Below, in pieces: positions 42,778 through 51,270 of a stretch of DNA of 64,000 nt (its first letter is position 1; every line of letters starts with the position of its first letter). The position numbers and the translations under genes were made by a program. The notes under the pieces are model-generated. The model did no database searches. It was not told the origin of the DNA and saw only the letters and a program-made list of their open reading frames with translations. The DNA comes from Lachnospiraceae bacterium NC2008 (GTDB taxonomy: Bacteria > Bacillota > Clostridia > Lachnospirales > Lachnospiraceae). The stretch is taken from assembly GCA_000687675.1 (NCBI GenBank), contig JHWS01000003.1:1-64000 (forward strand), in the 5' to 3' direction.

Positions 42778-44766
42778 ATGGTTGATATGGCTGAGGCTGC
42801 TCAGGGTACTGATATGACCTTTAGTAACCATGAAGCTAGCGGAAACATAATGAAAGACGGTGACGGTAATTCTATTCCAGGTATTACAGGTCAGTCTTTC
42901 CTTTCTTCTAATCATCTTGGCGTTAATGGATATACTGCTTTACAGCTTCTTGCTGCTGAAGCACAGGCAGAGGGACAGGGATATAGCCTTAAACTTTATG
43001 AAGGTTATCATCCTAATAGTGTAACTGATGCGCTTTATGATAATGGTCATAGTGCTGGTATATCTACTGCGTATCTTTCTAATAATGCAAATGCACATGA
43101 TCTTGGTCTTGCAGTTGACGTTGCATTATGTAATGGTTCTGGAAGTGTTCTTTTAGATAGTGGAAGAGATATATACATTCTTGGAGATAGTTCAGCTATG
43201 TCTAATAATGGTTCTTATTCTAATACACTTAAGAACATTATGACTGCTAATGGACTTAATCCTATAACTAATGAAACTATGTGGTGGCATTTTCAGACTG
43301 CAGATGCTGGTACAAGTGAAACTTCTCTTCATGATTTTACTAATACTCTTGGAAAAACAATTAATTTCCAGCTCAGTGATTATGTAGATAAGTCTTCTGA
43401 TGTAGGTAATGGACACTCATTAGATGATATGTCTGATGTTGCATTTCATGATATAACACATCCTGGTTATCAGATAACAGGTACTGAATCAGGTAGTCTT
43501 AGAGTTGATAGTGTAAAAAATGCACATGGTTCTGATATGCAACTTGGCACTTATCAGCTTACTCCAGGTGGTTCTGAACACAGAGTAAGAAACTTCTATA
43601 TAACCCATGATGGAAAAACGTTTCCAGCTTTTTGTACTAACTTTGGTCTTCACGGATATACAGGACTTACATATGAACTTGTTGCAGATAGAGATGGTAT
43701 GATAGCTGATCCTGATTATGGAAAGAATGTATCTGATCTTCTTTGTCTTGCTGTTTATTGTTATAACAATAAGGCAGGAGAGGAGGCTTCTTCTCAAAGT
43801 CCTTCTGTACCTACACAAGGATACAGAGCATTAACACAGTCTTTCATATGGATTGCTACAACTAGAGACGACCTTGCTGATGCGGTTATGACAGATCCAT
43901 TAGGTACATATGAAACTATTGATGGAAGTACAAATATAACTAACGCAGAATACTTTATTTCACTTGCATTATATAATCAGATAACTGGTGCTGGCGGAAC
44001 AATCGTTTTTAGCACTTTAGAGAGAGCAGTACATCAGGCTGTTAATGGAAACACTGGTGCATTTTCACAGACAGTAGGTCAGACACTTGCTGCTTCTGCA
44101 GGCATAGGTGCCGATGATGCACAGGACTTTATCATGTCATCACAGGGTATGTATGCATGGCTTACAGGTGATACTTCTAATGTAGCTGTAAAAAACTACC
44201 ATGATGGTGTTATCGATGGTTCTATCGGTTCAGATAAACTAAATATATGGCTTTGGTCTACAAATCAAAGTGGTGTACAGGAGATGCTTACTTATAAGGT
44301 AAAGAACGTTCCTGTATATGTTGCTCTTGAGGTAAATAAGGTAGACAAAGATGGTAATACTCTTTCAGCTGATGATATGCAGTACATTAAGTTTACTGCT
44401 ACATACGAAGGTGTTGACTATGAATTTACACCTGATACAGCTAATTCAAAGTTTTTACTTAATTTAACTGGACTAATAGGAGCTCCTTTAGATCCTGAAG
44501 TTAATCAAGGTGTATTTACTATAAAAGTAAAAGAATCTTACACAGATGCTGGACTTGCTCTTGCAGAAAACGTAAGACCTAAGATAGATGATCAGGAACA
44601 CACTTATACTTTATCTCTTACTAGCGATGGTGTAAGACTAACAGAGGCAGAGGCACTTGCTGAACCATATAAATGTACCAATATTCTAGGTTATAGTCCC
44701 AGCACATTCCCCCCTCAGAGAACCCCTTTTTTCGCTTTATTTCTTTACAATATCCTATATATATGA
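42778..44766 (+). CDS. Truncated adhesin: VanX-like (M15) domain + thioester domain + B-type domain
   Basis: This is the remainder of the gene beginning at 42379; the frame is open from 42529 and 42778 is merely the first ATG, with no ribosome site. Residues 40-180 resemble VanX-type D-Ala-D-Ala dipeptidases (LKLYEGYHP, AHDLGLAVDVAL, ETMWWHF). Zinc ligands His107, Asp114 and His171 are kept, but the catalytic Glu position is Met168 and the Arg position is His78. Residues 240-460 form a thioester domain with Cys286 in FCTNFG and Gln354 in TQSFIW, able to form an internal Cys-Gln thioester. A Cna-B/collagen-adhesin-like domain follows (about 510-640). At about 44690 the coding sense ends abruptly, with no LPXTG anchor. 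Confidence 0.7.
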   Translation: MVDMAEAAQGTDMTFSNHEASGNIMKDGDGNSIPGITGQSFLSSNHLGVNGYTALQLLAAEAQAEGQGYSLKLYEGYHPNSVTDALYDNGHSAGISTAYLSNNANAHDLGLAVDVALCNGSGSVLLDSGRDIYILGDSSAMSNNGSYSNTLKNIMTANGLNPITNETMWWHFQTADAGTSETSLHDFTNTLGKTINFQLSDYVDKSSDVGNGHSLDDMSDVAFHDITHPGYQITGTESGSLRVDSVKNAHGSDMQLGTYQLTPGGSEHRVRNFYITHDGKTFPAFCTNFGLHGYTGLTYELVADRDGMIADPDYGKNVSDLLCLAVYCYNNKAGEEASSQSPSVPTQGYRALTQSFIWIATTRDDLADAVMTDPLGTYETIDGSTNITNAEYFISLALYNQITGAGGTIVFSTLERAVHQAVNGNTGAFSQTVGQTLAASAGIGADDAQDFIMSSQGMYAWLTGDTSNVAVKNYHDGVIDGSIGSDKLNIWLWSTNQSGVQEMLTYKVKNVPVYVALEVNKVDKDGNTLSADDMQYIKFTATYEGVDYEFTPDTANSKFLLNLTGLIGAPLDPEVNQGVFTIKVKESYTDAGLALAENVRPKIDDQEHTYTLSLTSDGVRLTEAEALAEPYKCTNILGYSPSTFPPQRTPFFALFLYNILYI

Positions 44767-44794
44767 TATATAAACTATGAAATATGTAATTCCA

Positions 44795-44926
44795 CATCTC
44801 GATCGAGATGAATTCACGCGGATATCCCGCAGTATTTCAATTTTTGTAATTATTAATCAGAGAATATTATGATGACTTTTTGCAAAGATTGCGTTTTCTA
44901 TTATTTGTTTGTCATGTAATATTCTC
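44795..44926. repeat. Palindromes upstream of the Rpn-family gene
   Basis: CATCTCGATCGAGATG (44795-44810) is a perfect 16-base palindrome, followed by a GCGG/CCGC hairpin near 44819. A further inverted repeat, GAGAATATTA-type arms at 44860-44876 and 44911-44926, flanks 34 bases. They fill the gap between the truncated adhesin and the Rpn-family gene and may mark the junction of a rearrangement. Confidence 0.55.
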
Positions 44927-44953
44927 ATTTATTGTCATTAAAGGAGGATTTAT

Positions 44954-45799
44954 ATGGCAAAAGAAACAGAAAACAAAGAGAAAAAATTTTATGGCTTGAA
45001 CAATGATTATATGTTCCGAGCTGTAATGCAGATTGATAAGGAGGCCTTGTCTCACCTTGTAGCAACCCTTATGGGAATTGATATTGAAGAGGTTATATCA
45101 TGTGATATTGAGAATCCTATAGTACTAGGACAAAGTATAGAAGGAAAGGAAGGTATTCTTGATATATTGTTACTGCTAAATAATAATAGGCGATTAAATA
45201 TCGAGCTTCAGATGTATTATGATATGAATTGGACTGATAGATCTTTATTCTACTGGTCCAAAGTGTTTTTGAGATTAGATAGCGGAGAGGATTATGATCT
45301 TCTATTACCAACAATACATATAGGAATTATGGATTATACATTATTTCCAAAGTATCCTGAATTTTACTCAGAATATAGAGTAATGAATATCAAAAATCAT
45401 AATCTATATACAGACAAATTTGGTATAATGATATTAGATTTATCGCAGATTAATAATGCCCCAAAGGATACTAATCCTGAACTAATAAGATGGGCTAAAA
45501 TATTCATGGCAGAAACCCTTGATGAATTAAAGGAACTTGTTGAAGACAGAAAGGAGCTGATGAATATGGTTTCTACAGTAGAAAAATTATCAGAAGATAC
45601 GAATATTAAGTGGATACTAGAAGCTCAGGAAGACCATAAGCGTCGTATGAATGGTATTAAGCGACGTGAAGAAGAATATAAAAAAAATAAAGCTGAAATC
45701 GCTAAACTAACAAAAGAAAATAAAGAAAAAGATAAACAGCTTGCTGAACAACAAGCATTAATCGAAAAATTACAGAAAGAACTGGAAGCTAAGAAGTAA
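44954..45799 (+). CDS. Rpn family recombination-promoting nuclease / PD-(D/E)XK transposase-like
   Basis: A 281-residue protein of the Rpn/PDDEXK_2 family. The nuclease core shows KEGILDILLLLN followed by RRLNIELQM, providing the Asp and the Glu-x-Gln that replaces Glu-x-Lys. The C-terminal 60 residues are a charged coiled coil (ENKEKDKQLAEQQALIEKL). Relatives cleave DNA and act in RecA-independent recombination; they are often multicopy. AAAGGAGG precedes the ATG. Confidence 0.85.
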   Translation: MAKETENKEKKFYGLNNDYMFRAVMQIDKEALSHLVATLMGIDIEEVISCDIENPIVLGQSIEGKEGILDILLLLNNNRRLNIELQMYYDMNWTDRSLFYWSKVFLRLDSGEDYDLLLPTIHIGIMDYTLFPKYPEFYSEYRVMNIKNHNLYTDKFGIMILDLSQINNAPKDTNPELIRWAKIFMAETLDELKELVEDRKELMNMVSTVEKLSEDTNIKWILEAQEDHKRRMNGIKRREEEYKKNKAEIAKLTKENKEKDKQLAEQQALIEKLQKELEAKK

Positions 45800-45800
45800 A

Positions 45801-45831
45801 ATAAAAGCCCTGCATTGCAGGGCTTTTATAT
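45801..45831. terminator. Bidirectional terminator
   Basis: AAAAGCCCTGCA and TGCAGGGCTTTT are perfectly complementary. It lies between the convergent Rpn-family and PAP2 genes and so can serve both strands. Confidence 0.9.
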
Positions 45832-45845
45832 GTATAAAAATATCT

Positions 45846-46538
45846 TTAGCCTTCAACTTTTGCTGTATATATAGCCATAGCCAGATTATATATAGAAATA
45901 AGAAGTACACTAAGAATTACTCCACCAATAATATCTGTAAGCCAGTGTACTCCTGAGAATAATCTAAGAAGGATGATAGCAAGCATCATAACTAAAAGAA
46001 CAATAGAAATTACTGTCATCTTCTGTGAATCCTTAACACGTCTTCTAAGCATAATTATTGCTGCATATAAGAATGTAATAGCAAGAACCGTATGTGAAGA
46101 AGGATATGAAGGTTCAACACCACCATCCATAACTATAGGTCTGTAGTTAATTACAAGCTTTTCAAATAAGAGGTAAGCCATTCCGATAAGTACGTAGAAA
46201 CCAAGAAGTATGTAAAGGTCTCCATCAACTTTCTTAAGGTCTTTTCTCTTAATAAGCTGTACAAGTCCAAGGATACCGAAACCACCAGCTGTTGCTATGG
46301 CAAGATATCCAAGGATATCTGATATTTTCTTTAAGGTAAAGTTGTGGCCTATGGCATCTCTAAAGTTTCCATTGATTTCTGCAAAACCAACTAAAGTTGC
46401 ACTTGGTCCTTTATTTGGTCCTATAGGCTGAACATCAACAACTGCAACACAGAGTGTATATACAGCAAATGTTATAAGCATAACCACGCTCAGAAGTATA
46501 AATGTACTGATTCTGGCTTTATTACTATTTTTTGACAT
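45846..46538 (-). CDS. Membrane PAP2-family phosphatase
   Basis: A 230-residue protein from ATG 46538, with about six membrane helices. The phosphatase motifs are present in order: KLVINYRP, PSSHT and SGVHWLTD, giving the catalytic His pair and Asp. It probably dephosphorylates undecaprenyl pyrophosphate or phosphatidic acid at the outer membrane face. An AAAGG ribosome site precedes the chosen start. The longer start at 46574 is unlikely. Confidence 0.9.
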   Translation of the reverse strand: MSKNSNKARISTFILLSVVMLITFAVYTLCVAVVDVQPIGPNKGPSATLVGFAEINGNFRDAIGHNFTLKKISDILGYLAIATAGGFGILGLVQLIKRKDLKKVDGDLYILLGFYVLIGMAYLLFEKLVINYRPIVMDGGVEPSYPSSHTVLAITFLYAAIIMLRRRVKDSQKMTVISIVLLVMMLAIILLRLFSGVHWLTDIIGGVILSVLLISIYNLAMAIYTAKVEG

Positions 46539-46668
46539 ATTTAGTACCTTTCCTAATGTTTTATTTACGCACAAGTGGTATTATAACACTTTTTTTATTA
46601 GATGTAGATGTTGTGGAAAGATAGTCTGTTTTCCGTTATACTATACCGAGGCAATAAGGAGATTAATT

Positions 46669-48225
46669 ATGAGTATATTAAACGTAGAGCATTTATCACA
46701 TGGATTTGGGGACAGAGCCATATTCCAGGATGTTTCATTTAGATTATTAAAAGGTGAGCATATAGGACTTATCGGTGCCAACGGCGAGGGTAAGTCTACC
46801 TTTATGAGTATAATTACAGGCAAACTTATGCCAGATGAGGGAAAGATTGAGTGGGCCAAAAATGTACGAGTTGGATACCTTGATCAGCACACTGTTCTTG
46901 AAAAGGGACAGACTATTGAAGATGTGCTTAAGCATGCATTTGACTTTCTTTTTGAGATGGAAGCTCACATGAATGAAATCTGCGACAAGATGGCTGATGC
47001 AGACGACGCCACTATGGAGCAGTATATGGAAGAGCTTGGAACTATACAGGATATGCTTACTATGCATGATTTCTATCTTATTGATTCCAAGGTGGAAGAA
47101 GTTGCAAGAGCGCTTGGACTTCTTGATATAGGGCTTGATAAGGATGTTACAGAGCTTAGTGGTGGTCAGAGAACCAAGGTACTGCTTGCAAAGCTACTTC
47201 TTGAAAAACCCGATATTCTCTTACTTGATGAGCCTACTAACTATTTGGACGTGGAGCATATTGAGTGGCTTAAGCGCTACCTTAATGATTATGAAAATGC
47301 ATTTGTACTGATTTCACACGATATACCATTCCTTAACAGTGTTGTTAATCTTATATATCATATGAACAACCAGGAACTTGGTAGATATGTAGGTAACTAC
47401 GATGATTTCCAGGAAGTATATGAGATGCAGAAAAAGCAAAAGGAAGCTGCCTATAACAAGCAGCAGAAAGAAATTGCTGAGCTTAAAGACTTTGTTGCAA
47501 GAAATAAGGCAAGAGTAGCTACCAGAAATATGGCTATGTCCCGTCAGAAGAAATTAGACAAGATGGATGTTATAGAGCTTGAGGCAGAAAAGCCAAAGCC
47601 AGAGTTTAACTTTAAGGAAGCAAGAACCCCTAGCAGGTACTTATTCGAAACAAAGGGACTAGTTATAGGCTATGATGAGCCACTTTCACATCCTATAGAT
47701 TTTACAATGGAAAGAGGAGAAAAACTTGTACTTACTGGAGCCAACGGTATAGGTAAGACAACTCTTCTTAAGAGCATACTAGGTATAATTAAGCCATTAA
47801 AAGGTGAGGTTTCACTTGGAGAAAATCTGGCTATTGGATATTTTGAGCAGGAAATGGATCAGAACATATCCACAACCTGTATAGAAGAAATATGGGAAGA
47901 GTTCCCATCATTTAGCCAGTATGAAGTTCGTAGCGCCCTTGCAAAATGTGGTCTTACAACCAAGCATATAGAAAGCAGAGTTAAGGTTCTTAGTGGTGGT
48001 GAGCAGGCCAAAGTTCGTCTTTGCAAGCTTATTAACAGAGAAAGCAATCTTCTGGTTCTTGACGAGCCAACAAACCACCTTGATGTTGATGCTAAAGAAG
48101 AACTTAAACGAGCTCTTAATGCATATAGAGGCAGCGTCCTTATGGTTTGCCATGAACCAGAATTTTATAATGACATAGCAACTTCTGTTAAGGACTGCTC
48201 AAAATGGACAACAAAAGTTATATAG
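46669..48225 (+). CDS. ABC-F family ATPase
   Basis: A 518-residue protein with two ABC domains and no membrane segments. Walker A motifs are GANGEGKST and GANGIGKTT; signatures are LSGGQRTK and LSGGEQAK; both Walker B segments end in DEPTN. A charged linker of about 80 residues lies between the domains. ABC-F proteins act on the ribosome as translation factors or antibiotic-protection factors. Which of these applies cannot be judged from sequence. Confidence 0.92.
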   Translation: MSILNVEHLSHGFGDRAIFQDVSFRLLKGEHIGLIGANGEGKSTFMSIITGKLMPDEGKIEWAKNVRVGYLDQHTVLEKGQTIEDVLKHAFDFLFEMEAHMNEICDKMADADDATMEQYMEELGTIQDMLTMHDFYLIDSKVEEVARALGLLDIGLDKDVTELSGGQRTKVLLAKLLLEKPDILLLDEPTNYLDVEHIEWLKRYLNDYENAFVLISHDIPFLNSVVNLIYHMNNQELGRYVGNYDDFQEVYEMQKKQKEAAYNKQQKEIAELKDFVARNKARVATRNMAMSRQKKLDKMDVIELEAEKPKPEFNFKEARTPSRYLFETKGLVIGYDEPLSHPIDFTMERGEKLVLTGANGIGKTTLLKSILGIIKPLKGEVSLGENLAIGYFEQEMDQNISTTCIEEIWEEFPSFSQYEVRSALAKCGLTTKHIESRVKVLSGGEQAKVRLCKLINRESNLLVLDEPTNHLDVDAKEELKRALNAYRGSVLMVCHEPEFYNDIATSVKDCSKWTTKVI

Positions 48226-48228
48226 CAT

Positions 48229-48258
48229 AAAGAAAGCCCTGCACTGCAGGGCTTCTTT
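48229..48258 (+). terminator. Rho-independent terminator
   Basis: AAAGAAAGCCCTGCA and TGCAGGGCTTCTTT pair around a very short loop. It follows the ABC-F stop codon. The stem core is the same as in the terminator at 45801-45831. Confidence 0.85.
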
Positions 48259-48318
48259 GATTTTCTGATGTTTTTTTGTAAAATTGACGAGGTATATATA
48301 AAATATTATAATAATATC

Positions 48319-48397
48319 AAAGTTGGCAATTTATAACATATTATTTGCTTATATTTTGCCAACTTAGGCATAAAATGGTTAAAGTTGGCAATTTATA
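48319..48397. promoter_or_regulatory. AGTTGGCAA operator repeats upstream of a DUF234-type ATPase
   Basis: AAAGTTGGCAATTTATA occurs identically at 48319-48335 and 48381-48397. An inverted half, TTGCCAACTT, lies between at 48356-48365. The last copy ends 21 bases before the start codon, so a bound protein would block transcription or translation. Confidence 0.65.
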
Positions 48398-48415
48398 TAG
48401 GAGTTTTGTATAAAT

Positions 48416-49822
48416 ATGAATATAATTGGACGAAAAAAAGAGATAGATATTTTAGGCCGTCTTTCAGAATCTAAACGTCCAGAATTTTTGGCTGTTTATG
48501 GAAGAAGACGTACAGGAAAGACTTATTTAATAAAAGAATATTTTAATGGTCAATTTGCATTTTACACAACAGGCCTTCCTAATGTTAAAACAAGAGAACA
48601 GCTTCAGGTGTTTAAAGATGCCTTAGTTAAGTACGGTCATAATGATAAAACTATTCCTAAAAACTGGTACGAAGCATTTTCCAGGCTGAGGGAGATTCTA
48701 GAAAGCGATTCAGTTAAGCGTGATCCAGTAACACACAAGAAAGTTGTCTTTTTAGATGAACTTCCATGGATGGATACCGCTAGATCTGACTTTAAAAGCG
48801 CTCTTGATTATTTTTGGAATAGCTTTGGCTCTTCAATGGATGACCTTCTTCTTATTGTTTGTGGTTCTGCAACCTCTTGGATTATTAATAATATTATTAG
48901 TGACCATGGCGGCTTCTATAACAGAATCACAAAACAGATTCATTTACATCCATTTACTCTTGATGAATGTGATGAGCTACTAAAACTAAATCATATGGAG
49001 CTTAGTAGACGCAAGGTTGCTATGTGCTACATGATTTTTGGTGGAATACCATACTATATCAACCTGTTAGACAACAGACTAAGCCTGGATCAGAATGTAG
49101 ATGAATTAATCTTTAATCCAGATGGTGAACTTCATTATGAATATGACAGATTATTCAAGTCGCTGTTTTCTAAGGCTACTCTCCATATGAAGATTATCGA
49201 GACACTCAGTAGCAAAAGCATCGGACTTACAAGAAATGATTTAATTAAATACCTTGATTCAAAAAGTGGTAATGGAATATCCACTGCTTTGTTAGAACTT
49301 GAACAGTGTGGTTTTATTAGAAAATATCAGAACTTTACTACTTCTAAACAGAATTATATTTACCAGATAATTGACCCATTTACACTATTTTGTATTCATT
49401 ATATTAGGAAAAATAAAGTTAACAGCTGGATTAATATATTAAATACTCCATCATATAATTCATGGTCTGGTAATGCATTTGAAATACTCTGTCTCAATCA
49501 TATAGGAAAGATAAAAGAGATGCTTGGTATTTCAGGCGTTGAATCCAATGAATATGCATGGAGAAGCAAAGAATCTAACCCAGGTGCTCAAATTGACCTT
49601 ATTATTGAACGCCGAGATGATGTTATAAATCTTTGTGAGATGAAGTTTTCTGATGACGAATTCATCATAGATAAGAAATATCATCAAGAGCTGATTAATA
49701 AAATGACAGCATTTAAGAATGAAACTAAAACAAAGAAAGCTGTTCATATTACCATGATAACCATCAATGGGGTAAAGAAGAACGAGTATAGCGATGTTGT
49801 AATTAATCAGGTTTGCTTGTAG
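48416..49822 (+). CDS. Archaeal-type ATPase with C-terminal DUF234 nuclease-like domain
   Basis: A 468-residue protein: N-terminal AAA domain with Walker A GRRRTGKTYL and Walker B VVFLDELPWMD, a winged-helix middle (about 275-330), and a C-terminal domain with IDLIIERRDDVINLCEMKFS, which matches the D-x-n-ExK core of PD-(D/E)XK nucleases. Such genes are scattered, mobile and of unknown role; defence or element maintenance is often suggested. It carries its own repeat operator, as does the unrelated ATPase gene at 4051. Confidence 0.82.
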   Translation: MNIIGRKKEIDILGRLSESKRPEFLAVYGRRRTGKTYLIKEYFNGQFAFYTTGLPNVKTREQLQVFKDALVKYGHNDKTIPKNWYEAFSRLREILESDSVKRDPVTHKKVVFLDELPWMDTARSDFKSALDYFWNSFGSSMDDLLLIVCGSATSWIINNIISDHGGFYNRITKQIHLHPFTLDECDELLKLNHMELSRRKVAMCYMIFGGIPYYINLLDNRLSLDQNVDELIFNPDGELHYEYDRLFKSLFSKATLHMKIIETLSSKSIGLTRNDLIKYLDSKSGNGISTALLELEQCGFIRKYQNFTTSKQNYIYQIIDPFTLFCIHYIRKNKVNSWINILNTPSYNSWSGNAFEILCLNHIGKIKEMLGISGVESNEYAWRSKESNPGAQIDLIIERRDDVINLCEMKFSDDEFIIDKKYHQELINKMTAFKNETKTKKAVHITMITINGVKKNEYSDVVINQVCL

Positions 49823-49875
49823 ATGCACATATGATTAGGGATATTTATAATTTATAGAACAGGAGGAAATATGGA

Positions 49876-50091
49876 ATGGAAAATTTACTTTATTATAAAG
49901 GTTTTACAGGAAGTTTAGAGTTCTCAGAAGCAGATCGAATATATCATGGTAGAGTGCAAGGTATTGAATCTCTTATTTCTTATGAAGGTAAAAGTACCGA
50001 AGGATTAGAAAAAGACTTTCATGATGCAGTTGATGATTATCTGGAATTATGTGAGAGTAGGGGAACTGAACCTGAAAAGGCTGTGATGTAA
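49876..50091 (+). CDS. HicB-like antitoxin (orphan)
   Basis: A 71-residue protein of the HicB family with the partial RNase H fold (GFTGSLEFSEADRIYHGRVQG, LEKDFHDAVDDYLELC). AGGAGG precedes the gene. No HicA toxin ORF (a roughly 60-80 residue basic protein) is visible on either side, so this is either an orphan antitoxin or a regulator. It has no clear C-terminal DNA-binding domain. Confidence 0.8.
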   Translation: MENLLYYKGFTGSLEFSEADRIYHGRVQGIESLISYEGKSTEGLEKDFHDAVDDYLELCESRGTEPEKAVM

Positions 50092-50160
50092 TCCATCACT
50101 CTTTCCTTTTCTTCTTCCCAATCAGAATTAATACCCCCAAAATAACCATAATTACTGGGC

Positions 50161-50679
50161 TTACAAATTCTGCTGGTTTTTCTCAAGCTTACTTAGAAGG
50201 GTAGCTAGTGGAACGATTAATATTCCAGCAATAAGATTACTTGTTCCATGGATACAGTCCCAAGGAAGTCCTGCTACAATCCATGCAACCATACCTTTAA
50301 AGTTAAGACCAAAGCAAATAGCCTGAAATGGTGCATATAGAGTTCCATAAAGATAGCCGTGCAAAGCACATACTACCATGTAAACTATAGGTCTAACCTT
50401 ATTAGGCATTTTCTTTGGAAGGAGCATAGTCATACCCCAAAGAACAGCCCATAGGTATAAGTATGGTATCCACCAAATTGAAAAACTATTAAAAAGACCA
50501 ACTAAAAATACAAATACATAGATAGGGTAAAGTGCCTTCCATCTATATACTATAGTAAAAGTCACAGTAAAAACGCCCAACAGATGAACGTTGGGCGCAA
50601 ATTCCATAAGCATCTTGGAAACATACATAAGTGCTCCAAGCATAGAAAATATTACCATTTCCCTTACTGAAATCTTCAT
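50161..50679 (-). CDS. ECF transporter S component-like membrane protein
   Basis: A 172-residue protein with five to six membrane helices, beginning SVREMVIFSMLGALMYVSKM, typical of vitamin-uptake S components of energy-coupling factor transporters. The substrate is not certain. The nearby DUF4430 lipoprotein (9 bases upstream), whose fold is related to corrinoid-binding proteins, suggests cobalamin or a corrinoid precursor. The EcfA/T module is not in the window. Confidence 0.75.
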   Translation of the reverse strand: MKISVREMVIFSMLGALMYVSKMLMEFAPNVHLLGVFTVTFTIVYRWKALYPIYVFVFLVGLFNSFSIWWIPYLYLWAVLWGMTMLLPKKMPNKVRPIVYMVVCALHGYLYGTLYAPFQAICFGLNFKGMVAWIVAGLPWDCIHGTSNLIAGILIVPLATLLSKLEKNQQNL

Positions 50680-50688
50680 TAGATATTA

Positions 50689-51195
50689 TTATTTCTCAAC
50701 CTTAAATTCGTATGTTGCTCCATTTTCAATATTAGTTGAATCAACACCTGTAGATGCATACTGTCCATTAATGTAGAATGCCCAGTATGTACCATCCTTA
50801 TCAAAGTCAGCAACCTGACCGTCTACAGACTTAACATAAAGACCGTATTCGCTGTCATCGCCAGCAATAATATCAAGCTCAAGAAGAGCATCGCCTACAG
50901 TTTCCTTATCTGTATTAATTACATAGTGCTTAATATTACCATCTGCAAATGTTACATCAAAGTTGAAATTCTTCTGTCCTTCGCCAAGAATAACGAATTC
51001 TTCAACGATTTCAAGACCAGGATCAACTTCTTCTACAGAGATTTCTGTAACAGATACAGGTGTTTCTTCTGCAACGCTTACTTCAACTGCTGAAGGCTGA
51101 GTATTTACTTCCTTCTTATTATCCTTGCCACATGCTGACATAGCAAGAGCAAGCATCATAAGCATAATTAATAAACTACTAATTCTTTTTTTCAT
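50689..51195 (-). CDS. DUF4430 lipoprotein, probable ligand-binding partner
   Basis: A 168-residue lipoprotein from ATG 51195 (AAAGGAG upstream): signal peptide, lipobox ALAMSAC, an acidic linker rich in VSV/TEIS units, then a DUF4430 domain (TVGDALLELDII, GTYWAFYINGQYASTGVD, YEFKVEK). DUF4430 is the transcobalamin C-terminal-like fold. It likely captures a ligand outside the membrane and hands it to the S component downstream. An ATG at 51228 would add residues before the signal peptide and is unlikely. Confidence 0.85.
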   Translation of the reverse strand: MKKRISSLLIMLMMLALAMSACGKDNKKEVNTQPSAVEVSVAEETPVSVTEISVEEVDPGLEIVEEFVILGEGQKNFNFDVTFADGNIKHYVINTDKETVGDALLELDIIAGDDSEYGLYVKSVDGQVADFDKDGTYWAFYINGQYASTGVDSTNIENGATYEFKVEK

Positions 51196-51270
51196 TATAT
51201 TTCTCCTTTTATCGAGTAATTTATACACATTGCTCGATAGTTTACAATATGAACTTATTTACGTCAACCA

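Noticed and set aside
42778-43330. Functional D-Ala-D-Ala dipeptidase linked to vancomycin resistance
   Set aside because: The catalytic Glu and Arg positions are substituted, the domain is on a broken exported adhesin, and no van regulatory or ligase genes are near.
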